This document shows positions 34,259-43,399 of a stretch of 64,000 nucleotides of DNA, in pieces (the first letter of the stretch is position 1; every line of letters starts with the position of its first letter). Both the position numbers and the translations under genes were made by a program. The notes beneath the pieces are model-generated. The model did no database searches, was not told where the DNA came from, and worked only from the letters and a program-made list of their open reading frames with translations. This DNA comes from Ktedonobacter sp. SOSP1-85 (lineage in GTDB: Bacteria; Chloroflexota; Ktedonobacteria; Ktedonobacterales; Ktedonobacteraceae). The stretch spans positions 1-64,000 of the forward strand of contig NZ_BNJI01000002.1 of the NCBI RefSeq assembly GCF_016587415.1. The letters are read 5' to 3'.

Positions 34259-35256
34259 GCGCGGCCTCCAGCAAGCTGGCGCGTGGTCTGCGTGTTATCA
34301 CGCCCCAGCCACCACTGAATAATAACAAAGATCGCCGCCAGCAGGATAAACAGGACGGCCGTCGCCGAGGCATAGCCATAGCGGAAAGGCAGGTTCTGGA
34401 AGGCCGCCTCGTAGATATAATAGGAGAGTACGTAGCTGCTGGTACCAGGGCCGCCGCTGGTCATGGTCACGACAATGCCAAAGACATGCAGCGAATTAAC
34501 GAGACCGAGCAGCGTAATCACAATCGCCATGGGCGCGATAGTGGGCAGCGTAATATGCACAAATTGCTGCCACGCGTTAGCCCGGTCGATCTGTGCGGAC
34601 TCATAGAGCTCCTCCGGCACATTTTGTAACGCGGCCATCCAGTAGAGCATATATTGACCAAAAATCTGCCAGACGGAGATCAGAATAACGGTCCATAAGG
34701 CCGTGTTCCCATTTCCCAGCAGGTCGATAGGCTGCTTGATCAGCCCGGTCCCTAGCAGAAAGCTATCCAACGCCCCATTGGAGGGATTAAGCAGGAAGGT
34801 AAATATCTGTCCGGCAAGCGCAACAGGCAGAATGATCGGCACAAAGAAGAGCGTGCGGAAAAAGCGTTTAAACCAGAGCCACTTGCGTGTCAGGATAATG
34901 GCAAGAAAGAGCGAAAGTGGGAGCTTAATGGCAGTATTGGCCAGAGCAAAGAGCAGGGTATTCCAGAAAGACTGCCAGAACAAGGGATCATGCCAGAGTT
35001 CCAGGTAATTGCTCAGGCCGACAAAGTTTTGCGCGGAGAGAGCATCAATGCCATTCCAATCAAAGAACGAGTAGACTACGGTAGCCAGCAGCGGCCAGAG
35101 CGTAAAGGCGCCAAAGAACAGGAGAAATGGCAGTAGAAAAAGGAAGATCCAGAAGCCCGTTGTACCCTTGCCACGAACACGCGTCTGAACACGTTTTCCT
35201 CCACCTGCCGAGGCGGATGCAGCAAGTGAGCGAGAGGATTCTATAACTTTACCCAT
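34255..35256 (-). CDS. ABC sugar importer permease (MalF-like, second importer)
   Basis: The ATG at 35256 follows AGAGAAGG and fits the family better than 35298. The 333-residue protein starts with a Ser/Ala/Lys-rich tail, then helices (GFWIFLFLLPFLLFFGAF...) and the EAA loop PEELYESAQIDRANAWQQFVHITLPTIAP. It pairs with the MalG-like permease. A hairpin in the gap to the preceding binding-protein gene probably lowers expression relative to that gene. Confidence 0.9.
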   Translation of the reverse strand: MGKVIESSRSLAASASAGGGKRVQTRVRGKGTTGFWIFLFLLPFLLFFGAFTLWPLLATVVYSFFDWNGIDALSAQNFVGLSNYLELWHDPLFWQSFWNTLLFALANTAIKLPLSLFLAIILTRKWLWFKRFFRTLFFVPIILPVALAGQIFTFLLNPSNGALDSFLLGTGLIKQPIDLLGNGNTALWTVILISVWQIFGQYMLYWMAALQNVPEELYESAQIDRANAWQQFVHITLPTIAPMAIVITLLGLVNSLHVFGIVVTMTSGGPGTSSYVLSYYIYEAAFQNLPFRYGYASATAVLFILLAAIFVIIQWWLGRDNTQTTRQLAGGRA

Positions 35257-35319
35257 TGTGTACCTTCTCTTCAGATCGCGAGTAGGCGATGCTAACAACG
35301 TTGCGGTGATTTGGTCTTG

Positions 35320-35357
35320 CCTGCGGTTGCTCGGGCAATCACCCGAGCAGCCGCAGG
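35320..35357 (-). terminator. Intra-operon hairpin between binding-protein and permease genes
   Basis: A 7-bp plus 8-bp stem (CCTGCGG-T-TGCTCGGG with CCCGAGCA-G-CCGCAGG) closes a 6-nt loop. It lies between the binding-protein stop at 35375 and the permease start at 35256. Such hairpins commonly stabilise the binding-protein mRNA and thin out downstream transcription. Confidence 0.6.
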
Positions 35358-35374
35358 TAGGACCCTGCTACAGG

Positions 35375-36814
35375 CTAGTACCCGCCTGTGTAATTCTCGT
35401 TATAGTTCCAATTGGAGAACGCGAAGCAGGACTGCGAGACTTTCAGGCCCGAGGCCGCCTCCTGCTGCAACGTATCGAGGAAGGTCTTCTGGCGCTGCGC
35501 CACCAGTTGATCGGCGCCTGGCTTCAGCGGCGTATTCTTGACAATGGCGTCAACCATGGTCTGCCATTCGCCGTTGGGCTTGGTCCCTGCGGCCTTGGAA
35601 TAGGCCTGCGACTTCGCCAGGTCGGGGCATTTGAGCAGCGGCTCAGGATAGTTCACACGCAGGCCGCTGGCTGCAATCTGCTCCATGGTCTTCATGGCCG
35701 GATCGGTGATCAGCGATTTATTATCCGCGAAGGCCAGGGTGCCAAAGCCATCCTTCAGATAGTTCTTGGCGAAAAAGCCAGTCGGGTCAGTCATCCACTG
35801 GAGAAACTGCCAGGCCTGGTTGGCATGCTGCGTCTGACTGCTGACCCAGTAGACATTCTGCGTATTCAAGATCGCCTCGGCACCGCGAGGACCATTGTCA
35901 GGAGAAGGAGGCGCCGCGATACCATACTGGCTCTCGGAGAAACCAAGCTGCGTTAAGGTGCTGGGCAGCCAGGTACCATCAAAGTAAATGGCCACCTGCC
36001 CACTGGCTAGCTGCTGGCGCGAGAAGGTCTTGTCGTTCACACCAGGAGCCACTAGCCCCTTCTGGTAGAGGCTCTGAATAAAGCTGAAGGCCTGAAGCAA
36101 CTGTGGATTGTTAAGATCGAAGGTCCCGGTTTTGTAGTCAAAGAACTGGTCGGTCATGATTGAACCAGCTATGGGATACCACATGCGCTGGAAATCGGTC
36201 CCCTTGAGCGATACACCCAGGCAATATTTCCCGGTCTTGGCTTTAATTGCCTGACAGGCAGAGGTAAACTGACTCCAGGTTGTGGGCGGATTGGCGGGAT
36301 CGAGGCCGGCCTGCTGAAAGAGCGACTTATTGTAGAACATAAAGCCCGGACCCCAGATCACGTTGTCGGTGAAGGGAAAGCCGTAGACCTGGCCGTTGTG
36401 CTTGTTGATCCCTTCCTGGAACATGTCAGAGGACCAGCGGCTCAAGAAACTCTGATCTGGATTACCCGTGGGATCGAGCTGGCGAATCCACCCCTGCTTG
36501 AGCAGGAAAGACATGGAGAGCTCGGGAGAAAGCTGCGACTTGTAGAAGAAAATATCTGGAGCCTGGTGGCTCTGGAACGAGAGCGGCAACGATTGCAGGT
36601 ACTGGGCCTGCGCCGTCGATTGCCACTGAATGGTCACGTCGGGATGCAGTCGATGATACTCGGCAGCAACCGCTTCATGAAACGCTTTCTGTTCAGGAGA
36701 GTAATCGGCGATCTTTAAGACAGTAGTTGCTTGAGCATTGCTCCCGCCACAGGCGGTAAGTAGCATACTCAGCAACATCAGGGTAACAAATGCCAGACGG
36801 CGCCATTGACGCAT
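35375..36814 (-). CDS. ABC sugar-binding lipoprotein (second importer)
   Basis: The ATG at 36814 follows AGGAAGGG; the longer frame to 36886 is not needed. The 479-residue SBP1-type protein has lipobox LLTAC (Cys about 22), then VLKIADYSPEQKAFHEAVAAEY, DIFFYKSQLS, YGFPFTDNVIWGPGFMFYNK and GVSLKGTDFQRMWYP. It delivers an oligosaccharide to the two permeases encoded downstream. Its promoter region (36815-36947) contains ACGTTGCG at 36930-36937, also found near the divergent lacI gene. Confidence 0.88.
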   Translation of the reverse strand: MRQWRRLAFVTLMLLSMLLTACGGSNAQATTVLKIADYSPEQKAFHEAVAAEYHRLHPDVTIQWQSTAQAQYLQSLPLSFQSHQAPDIFFYKSQLSPELSMSFLLKQGWIRQLDPTGNPDQSFLSRWSSDMFQEGINKHNGQVYGFPFTDNVIWGPGFMFYNKSLFQQAGLDPANPPTTWSQFTSACQAIKAKTGKYCLGVSLKGTDFQRMWYPIAGSIMTDQFFDYKTGTFDLNNPQLLQAFSFIQSLYQKGLVAPGVNDKTFSRQQLASGQVAIYFDGTWLPSTLTQLGFSESQYGIAAPPSPDNGPRGAEAILNTQNVYWVSSQTQHANQAWQFLQWMTDPTGFFAKNYLKDGFGTLAFADNKSLITDPAMKTMEQIAASGLRVNYPEPLLKCPDLAKSQAYSKAAGTKPNGEWQTMVDAIVKNTPLKPGADQLVAQRQKTFLDTLQQEAASGLKVSQSCFAFSNWNYNENYTGGY

Positions 36815-36947
36815 ATGAAGAACCCTTCCTGTTGAACTGAACCAAACGACGCTGTAGATGGATACTTGCGTATGAGTACCAAACACGATCAGTTTGCTGA
36901 ACGAAATAAAACGACATTGTACATGGGTTACGTTGCGTTGGGCAGAG

Positions 36948-37952
36948 CTATGGAGTTGCCATCAGCGAGAGCCGTTCCCGCGTGATCGCATAGCGCAGTG
37001 GTTCTCCCGCAACAAAGTGTTGCAATTCCTCCATCATCACCTGGCCCAGGCGGCGACGCTCTGAGCCAAGCGAACCAGAAATATGTGGCGTGAGCGTAAC
37101 GTTGGGTAGTGTGTAGAGCGGAGAGTCCGGCTGCGGCGGCTCTGGATCGGTCACATCCAGAATCGCATGCAGGTCACTTCTCTGCTCGAGCACCGCGATC
37201 AACTCTTCATGCCGCACCAATCCTCCACGCGATGTATTGATAAACGTAGATCCTTTCCGCATAGAGGAGAGGTGAGTACCACGTATCAGGCCTGTGGTTT
37301 CGGACAGCAGTGGCGTGTGCAGAGACACGACCTGAGCCTCACGGAAGAGCTCCTCCAGAGAACAGAGGGAGACATTTAGCTCAGCTGCCTCAGCAGGAGA
37401 AACATAGGGATCATACACGAGCACATGCAGGTGAAATGGGCGCAAGAACTCGCGGACCTGTCGCCCAACCATGCCCAGAGAGATAATCCCCACCGTGGCC
37501 CCATACACGCCAGGTACCCCATCGCGTGGAGGGAAACGCTGCTGCTGGCGTGCCTGCCCGGCTAGGCGCCACCCATGTTTGAGTGAGAAGAGAATCGCGC
37601 TAAGTGTGTATTCCGCCACCGGGATAGCATTTACCTCCTGGGCGCTCGTTACAAGGATGCCACGCTTCCACAGGGCATCAGTGACAAAGCCGCGAATGGA
37701 GCCCGCGCCATAGAAAACGGCCCGCAGGCAAGGGGCATGCGCCAGAAAGGCTTCGTCTATGAGGGGCGCTCCCCAGCCAGAGAGAATTACCTCCACCTCG
37801 CGCAAGAGCTCGGGATGGGCGAGTATCTCCTCAGCCGTCTGGGGCGGCGCAACCACATCGATCATTTCGTCAATCGCTTTGCGCACCTCAGGCCCATATA
37901 TCTCTTCGTATGCGCTAGAGTGTAAGATAAATATGCCTTTGAGACGCGGCAT
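36948..37952 (-). CDS. D-2-hydroxyacid dehydrogenase
   Basis: The 334-residue NAD-dependent dehydrogenase has the Rossmann motif GATVGIISLGMVGRQV (about residues 150-165) and VYDPYVSPAEA. Catalytic residues are visible as Arg in INTSRGGLV, Glu/Asp in DVTDPEPPQPDSPLY and His in TPHISGS. The substrate may be a sugar-derived 2-hydroxy acid, judging by the neighbouring sugar genes. It is first in the minus-strand block, and the LacI regulator gene is divergent from it. Confidence 0.87.
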   Translation of the reverse strand: MPRLKGIFILHSSAYEEIYGPEVRKAIDEMIDVVAPPQTAEEILAHPELLREVEVILSGWGAPLIDEAFLAHAPCLRAVFYGAGSIRGFVTDALWKRGILVTSAQEVNAIPVAEYTLSAILFSLKHGWRLAGQARQQQRFPPRDGVPGVYGATVGIISLGMVGRQVREFLRPFHLHVLVYDPYVSPAEAAELNVSLCSLEELFREAQVVSLHTPLLSETTGLIRGTHLSSMRKGSTFINTSRGGLVRHEELIAVLEQRSDLHAILDVTDPEPPQPDSPLYTLPNVTLTPHISGSLGSERRRLGQVMMEELQHFVAGEPLRYAITRERLSLMATP

Positions 37953-38057
37953 AGAGAAGAATCCTTTCGCTGAAATACATCACAGGAGGCAAACTGATAA
38001 AAGTAAGTATGAGATACTGTAGAGTAACGGGATAACCTCTCCTTTGATCTAGTGTGC

Positions 38058-38150
38058 TGCAACTTTGCAACACAAAGCAATCTATGACTTCAAGTATACC
38101 GAGGGACTTCGCACCTTTTCAAGCCATTACGTTGCGAAAACGTTGCGAAA
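38058..38150. promoter_or_regulatory. Candidate operator repeats for the LacI regulator
   Basis: Two direct-repeat pairs lie between the dehydrogenase and lacI genes: TGCAAC-TT-TGCAAC (38058-38071) and two adjacent copies of ACGTTGCGAAA (38129-38139, 38140-38150). ACGTTGCG also occurs before the binding-protein gene at 36930-36937. Shared motifs at two promoters of one locus suggest a common regulator. The exact palindrome expected for LacI proteins is not obvious. Confidence 0.45.
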
Positions 38151-38312
38151 TTTCCTGTTTCTTTCCTCGATTTAACCACAATTCATTTCCTTAGTACGCA
38201 TTTCAGGCGGATTTAGCGTAAAATCCAGAAACACTATTGCACATAATTTCACAATAGCGTAAGCTATATACACATACATAAATCTGATTTGGAAATTCCT
38301 CAAACTCTAAGA

Positions 38313-38411
38313 TCTTATGCCGAAACCCAACGTCACTCACGTGCCTGGCGCTTCCCCCATTCGGGGGCAAGCGGTGGCACGGCAAGCGCGCTCAGATTTT
38401 CGGATAAGTAG
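38313..38411. repeat. Dispersed ~90-bp palindromic repeat, copy 2
   Basis: Same family as 8134-8222 and 42205-42296. Ends are CTTATGCCGAAA and TTTTCGGATAAG, with the central CCCCCATTCGGGGG stem. This copy has an extra ~11-13 nt in the right half. It lies directly in the 5' leader of the lacI gene, 15 nt before the ATG. Confidence 0.8.
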
Positions 38412-38425
38412 TAAAGAGAGGACAT

Positions 38426-39496
38426 ATGAAGAACAACGCTTCCCCTCACCTCCTGGCAATGCGTCGTGTCTCACAACGGGCTATTGCCAAACATGCGGGT
38501 GTCTCTCCCAGTACCGTCTCTCGGGTGCTCAATAACGTGGAAGGCATTAGTGAGGAGCTTCGAGACCATGTCTTAAAAAGTGCGGCGGAGCTTGGACACC
38601 AGGACACGGCAACGCCCGGCAAGTTGCAGCAACTACATCTTTTTACACCGTCCTACGCTACGATGAAAGCCCCTCACACATTCCACGTCAATATCCTGGA
38701 CGGTGTCGCGGCGGAGTGCCGTCAGCATGGCATTTTACTGAACTATTCCGTGGTTGAGCAGAGCGCAGCCGATAGAGCCAGTATACTGGCCCAGGCCCGA
38801 GGACGTCCAGAGGTTGGCATCTTACTGGTGAGTATTGATGATCGTGAGCTCATTGAGGAGCTCCTTAACCTTAAAACATCAGTGGTTCTAATTAATGCCG
38901 AGCAGCGCGACCTGGCGGTTGATACATTTCTTCCCAACAATTTCATCGGAGGTCTCCAGGCCACACGCCACCTGCTCCAGCATGGACATCGATGCATCCT
39001 ACACATGACCGAGCCTGAGAGTAAGCGGAGGAGCACCTTGCAACGCCGCCTGGCTGGCTATCGTGCAGCCCTGGAGGAGGCCCATATTCCCTATGATCCC
39101 GCTTTCCTGCTTGAAAGCCAACTCAAGGTAGATGACGCGCACCACATGATGCAAACCTGGCTCTCCAGGCTGCATCCTCCCTTCAGCGCAGTCTTCTGTG
39201 CCAATGACGCGAGCGCGATTGGTGTCATGCGTGCTCTACAAGAGGCCGGGAAGCGTATACCCGAAGATATCTCTGTGATTGGTTATGATGATGTTCCCGC
39301 GGCCTCACTTCTGATCCCCGCGCTTACCACCCTGCACGCCAACAGCGAGGAGATGGGGAGACTGGCTGTACAGCGCATGATCTACCGCGCCCTTCAACCC
39401 GAGGCCGCTCCCATCCGCGTCGAAATAACCAGTCAACTCATCATTCGTCAATCAGTGAGCACCTGCACACCAGCGGTCCCATCTCAGCCTGATTAA
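38426..39496 (+). CDS. LacI-family transcriptional regulator
   Basis: The 356-residue protein follows GAGAGGA. The N-terminal HTH (SQRAIAKHAGVSPSTVSRVLNNVEGISEELRDHVLKSAAELGH, about 15-57) includes a hinge. The periplasmic-binding-protein-like sugar domain spans about 70-350 (DISVIGYDDVPAASLLIPALTTL). It probably represses the divergent sugar-utilisation genes in the absence of a sugar. The dispersed repeat sits in its leader and would be part of its mRNA if the promoter lies upstream. Confidence 0.9.
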   Translation: MKNNASPHLLAMRRVSQRAIAKHAGVSPSTVSRVLNNVEGISEELRDHVLKSAAELGHQDTATPGKLQQLHLFTPSYATMKAPHTFHVNILDGVAAECRQHGILLNYSVVEQSAADRASILAQARGRPEVGILLVSIDDRELIEELLNLKTSVVLINAEQRDLAVDTFLPNNFIGGLQATRHLLQHGHRCILHMTEPESKRRSTLQRRLAGYRAALEEAHIPYDPAFLLESQLKVDDAHHMMQTWLSRLHPPFSAVFCANDASAIGVMRALQEAGKRIPEDISVIGYDDVPAASLLIPALTTLHANSEEMGRLAVQRMIYRALQPEAAPIRVEITSQLIIRQSVSTCTPAVPSQPD

Positions 39497-39543
39497 GACC
39501 GCCGCAGGCCTATATTTTACTCAGGGGATATAAATGCAGCATC

Positions 39544-42153
39544 TTACCCGTTCATTCTTTGCAGTAGAACACGTAGGTGCTCATGGGTTTCCACCGTTTT
39601 CGGATGCTGTTGCCCCAGAACCTGCTTTTGGATGTCCAGCACACGTTGGTACAAAGACACAGCCTCGACGTTGTTCCCCTGAGTTTCCCTAAGGGTTGCC
39701 AGGTCGCGCAACATTTCTGCTGTATCAGGATGATCTAACCCCAGCGTTTGTTCTCGGATGTGTAAGACTCGTTGATACAACAGCTCGGCCTGCTCATATT
39801 TCTTCCGCTCACGATAGATGTTGGCTAATCCGTGGAGCGGGTGAGCAATGCCAGCAGAGTTTGGCCCCAGCGTTTGCTCAAAGATGCGCAGAGCTTGCTG
39901 GTACATCATCTCTGCTTGTGTATATTTCCCTTGCTCTACATAAAGACTGGCCAGGTTATTGAGTGGGCCAGTAGTATCGGGATGGTTTGCTCCCAGCGCT
40001 TGCTCTCGGATGTGCAAGGCTCGTTGAAAAAACAGTTCGGCCTGCTCATACTTCTTCTGCTCAAAATAGAGGACAGCCAGATTGTTGAGGGCACGAGCGA
40101 TATCCGGATGTTCCATTCCCAATACTTGTTCCCGGATGCGCAGCGCTCGCTGGTAGAGCGTTTCTGCTTGCTCATACTCTCCCTGTTCGTGATAGATAAG
40201 GGCCAGATTGCTAAGAGCACGGGCGGTGTCGGGATGCTCCGGCCCCAGCGCTTGCTCTCGGATGTGTAAGGCTCGCTGATACAACGGCATCGCCTGCTCA
40301 AACTTCCCCTGATCATAAAAGAGCATGGCCAGATTGTTGAGTGAGCGAGCTACATCGGGATGCTCCGGCCCCAGCGCTTGCTCTTGGATACGAAAGGCTC
40401 GCTGATTCAGCAATTCCGCTTGCTCATATTCCCCCCACTCGCGATAGAGTAGGGCCAATCCGTTGAGCGAGTTAGCTACATCAGGATGCTCCGGCCCCAA
40501 CGCTTGCTCTCGGATGTGTAAGGCTTGTTGGTATAACGGCTCGGCCTGCTTATACTTTCCCTGTACTTGATAGAGGTTGGCCAGGCTATTGAGTATGGCG
40601 GCTATTTCAAGACTATCTGGTTCTAATATCTGTTTGTAGATATTCAATGCCTGCTGATACGATGGCTCGGCCTGCTCATAGAGCGCATACATCTGTAAAT
40701 AGATTGCTGTACGATAGAGAAGCGCTGCTGCCTCCGCGAAGGTGAACGCGTAGTCCTGGATCAACCCGCTGCATACCTGCGCCTGAGACAGATAACGTCG
40801 ACAAAGGGGCCAGGTATCAATCTCAATGCGTTCTGGAAACACAGTATTAGTCGCTCGTACTACTTGCTCTCCCCATTGGCGCTGAGCATCCACCGCCATG
40901 GCATCCTTGAGGACAACTTGTACCAAACGATGAATACGCAACATTTGTGTCTCGGAATTGCGTTGTATGAGGGAGAACTTGCGTAGCTCCTCGATGGCTT
41001 CGTTTAACCGAAAAGCATTGGTCGCGATCCCCTGTAATGTCGAGCCGAATTGCGCCCCTCCTCCACTGATCAATTCCTCCGAGATGGTATCTGATTCCAG
41101 AAAGGCACAGAGACACAATAGGTCTGCAGCCCCGGGATTAGCCTGCTCAACTTTCAGAAAGTTGAGAGACCATGTTGTTGCTACTGGTTCAGGATGGTCG
41201 GTTGGAATGTGCCCCCGGCGTTGCAGAAGTTCCTTTCGATGTGTTCGGTAGAGTTCCAGATAGGTCGAAAGATTACATCCTACTTCTTCAATGTATGCTC
41301 CTGCTTGATCCAGTGCGAGCGGGAGAAAATCCATTTCCGTGACAATAGTTTCTGCCGCAGCGAGTGTTTCTTCCTCAACCTGATCGAGTAACATATCGGG
41401 AGGCACAATTTTGGCACGGCGTAACAAAAATAGTGTACCTTCTGCCATCCCCATAGTTGCAACGTCGATCCGTTGTGCCAGTGCCCCCAATGCTTGTGCA
41501 CGGGTGGTGAGCAGCATATGTCCAGAACGTTTCGTCGGTACAAAATCAGACACAATCGTAATGTCATCCGCATTATCCAGAATCAGCAGCCATTCCTGAT
41601 GAGAGGCAAACCACTGTTTGATGGCTGTAACAACTTTCTTCTGATCCTGTTCGTTTCGCTCAGGTAACTGCAATTGGTCCACAATGGTCACAATGTCAGC
41701 GAACAGGCTCTCCCGTGTCGCTGCGCTTACCCAGAAGATGTAGCGATAGTCCTGACGATACTGATAGGCATATTCGAGCGCGATCTGGGTCTTGCCGATG
41801 CCTCCGAGTCCACTGATGGCCCAGGACTGCGTAAGGGCCGTGGTATGTTCTCGATTGAGTAGCTCATGCAGGTGATGCAAGATCTCCTCACGACCAGTAA
41901 AGAAGGGGTTACGCGGATATGGCACACCCCAGAGGGATTTGAGGGGTATCGGTGCCTCATGGTCTCCAAAAAACTCTTTGGGATGGAGATTAAAGAAACG
42001 ACTGAGTTGTAGCCGGACAGACGCCTGGGGAAGGGCCTGGTCTTGCTCCCAGCGAGCGATACTGCGGGGAGAGACGCCCAGCGCTTCCGCCAAAGCTTCC
42101 TGAGAGAGATGACGCTGTATCCGTTCCTGACGCAAACGTGCACCAAATTGCAT
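39544..42153 (-). CDS. STAND NTPase: HTH, NB-ARC and nine TPR units
   Basis: The ATG at 42153 (AGGAAG upstream) opens directly into an XRE HTH (MQFGARLRQERIQRHLSQEALAEALGVSPRSIARWEQ). The NB-ARC ATPase follows, with P-loop GLGGIGKTQIA (about residue 115), Walker B WLLILDNADD and FLPLALDQAGAYIEE. The C terminus carries nine consecutive 42-residue TPR units of the kinesin-light-chain type (YEQAELLYQRALHIREQALG and variants). Total 869 residues. Such proteins are ligand-activated oligomerising switches; in bacteria they serve as regulators or as defence sensors. No effector domain is visible besides the HTH, so transcription control is the simplest guess. Confidence 0.85.
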   Translation of the reverse strand: MQFGARLRQERIQRHLSQEALAEALGVSPRSIARWEQDQALPQASVRLQLSRFFNLHPKEFFGDHEAPIPLKSLWGVPYPRNPFFTGREEILHHLHELLNREHTTALTQSWAISGLGGIGKTQIALEYAYQYRQDYRYIFWVSAATRESLFADIVTIVDQLQLPERNEQDQKKVVTAIKQWFASHQEWLLILDNADDITIVSDFVPTKRSGHMLLTTRAQALGALAQRIDVATMGMAEGTLFLLRRAKIVPPDMLLDQVEEETLAAAETIVTEMDFLPLALDQAGAYIEEVGCNLSTYLELYRTHRKELLQRRGHIPTDHPEPVATTWSLNFLKVEQANPGAADLLCLCAFLESDTISEELISGGGAQFGSTLQGIATNAFRLNEAIEELRKFSLIQRNSETQMLRIHRLVQVVLKDAMAVDAQRQWGEQVVRATNTVFPERIEIDTWPLCRRYLSQAQVCSGLIQDYAFTFAEAAALLYRTAIYLQMYALYEQAEPSYQQALNIYKQILEPDSLEIAAILNSLANLYQVQGKYKQAEPLYQQALHIREQALGPEHPDVANSLNGLALLYREWGEYEQAELLNQRAFRIQEQALGPEHPDVARSLNNLAMLFYDQGKFEQAMPLYQRALHIREQALGPEHPDTARALSNLALIYHEQGEYEQAETLYQRALRIREQVLGMEHPDIARALNNLAVLYFEQKKYEQAELFFQRALHIREQALGANHPDTTGPLNNLASLYVEQGKYTQAEMMYQQALRIFEQTLGPNSAGIAHPLHGLANIYRERKKYEQAELLYQRVLHIREQTLGLDHPDTAEMLRDLATLRETQGNNVEAVSLYQRVLDIQKQVLGQQHPKTVETHEHLRVLLQRMNG

Positions 42154-42204
42154 GATATCTTCCTGCCCTTTCTCAGAGAGGGGGTTCTCTCGACACATCA
42201 TAGT

Positions 42205-42296
42205 AAGATCTTATTCCGAAACCCAACGTCACTCGCGTGCCTAGCGCTTCCCCCATTCGGGGACACGCGCGCTCAGGTTTTCGGATAAGTAGTAAG
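42205..42296. repeat. Dispersed ~90-bp palindromic repeat, copy 3
   Basis: This is the best-preserved copy: CTTATTCCGAAACCC at the left, CCCCCATTCGGGG in the middle, GGTTTTCGGATAAG at the right. AGTAAG occurs on both outer sides, possibly a target duplication. It separates the STAND gene from the divergent membrane-protein pair. Confidence 0.8.
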
Positions 42297-42456
42297 AACA
42301 GTATAAAGGAAATAAATCGGCTGTGTAAAGCATTTGAAGCAAAGTGTCAGGGTAATGGCAGGTCAATGGCATGGTCAAATCTCGTTTCTTCTGATACTGT
42401 TGGAAGGCGCAAAGCTGCCGTGGCAAGAAAAGCGAAGGAAGAAAGGAGGTGTATTG

Positions 42457-43347
42457 ATGGCAAAAATGCCAATTCAGACAACTAAAAGTAGCAAGCGCTC
42501 TCTGAACAAGTCCTTGTGGTTGTTTCTGGTTCTTCTCATCGTTGTGGCTATCCCAGGATATATTTTGTCGGCGCGTCAATTTGTAGAGAAGCATACTGCT
42601 ATCACACAGAATCACCAGGACCTACACATTACTACAACACGCGGGGAAGCTCTCTCCATTGTTATCGATCTCGGGTTTTCAGGTTCAGCCGACGGATCGT
42701 GGGCGAGTCCCACAGGCGTGAGGTTGATACTGGCTGGATTAAGCACCCCCTTGCAGATTGTTGGATCAAGCCAGCCCGACTGGGGCGATACATATACCAT
42801 CAGCAATCAACCTAAAAAGGTCGAAGTGCGAGGAGTTGTGACTCTTCCCACATCGCTAAGTGGCCCCATGGATCGTCAGCTTTCCGGGCGGATTACGGGG
42901 ACTATCCTCACAAATGGCCCCATTGGAAATAGTTCGGAGGATCTCACTATTCCTGTCCAGATCCACCTGCTGCCACAGGAAAGCTATTTCTGGTCTGGTG
43001 GACGCGCGCTCTGGTACGGGTTTACCGCTCTCACCTATTTGCTGCTGATTGGATGGCTTGTCACTAATCTCTGGGTTTGGCGACATTCCCGGCGACAGAA
43101 AAGCAAACAGACAGAAGCAAAATTAGACAAGGGGAATAGAAACCTCTTAGTCGCCATGGTAGTTGTTCCTGTCCTTGTCGCCGGCCTGGTTATCTTTGGA
43201 ACCATTGAAGGGGACCCACAGCTTCCCACTGATGGTTTTCCAGAAATCAGTACTAGTATCTGGATTTTCCTGGCCCTCCTGGCACTCTCGCTCTTTCTGC
43301 AAGGGATCGCGTCACTTTATAAAGGAAAAAACGCGCCTGCCAAATAA
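42457..43347 (+). CDS. Multi-pass membrane protein, unknown
   Basis: The ATG at 42457 follows AAAGGAGG. The 296-residue protein has one helix at 22-42 (SLWLFLVLLIVVAIPGYIL), a predicted outside beta-rich region of ~150 residues (SIVIDLGFSGSADGSWAS, VEVRGVVTLPTSL) and three helices near the C terminus (ALWYGFTALTYLLLIGWLV, LLVAMVVVPVLVAGLVIFG, IWIFLALLALSLFLQGI). No family was recognised. It is 52 nt upstream of a second membrane protein and divergent from the STAND gene. Confidence 0.75.
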   Translation: MAKMPIQTTKSSKRSLNKSLWLFLVLLIVVAIPGYILSARQFVEKHTAITQNHQDLHITTTRGEALSIVIDLGFSGSADGSWASPTGVRLILAGLSTPLQIVGSSQPDWGDTYTISNQPKKVEVRGVVTLPTSLSGPMDRQLSGRITGTILTNGPIGNSSEDLTIPVQIHLLPQESYFWSGGRALWYGFTALTYLLLIGWLVTNLWVWRHSRRQKSKQTEAKLDKGNRNLLVAMVVVPVLVAGLVIFGTIEGDPQLPTDGFPEISTSIWIFLALLALSLFLQGIASLYKGKNAPAK

Positions 43348-43399
43348 TCCATGTATTTATAATTGAGATTACACCCCGGAAGGAGGATCACCGCTATCC

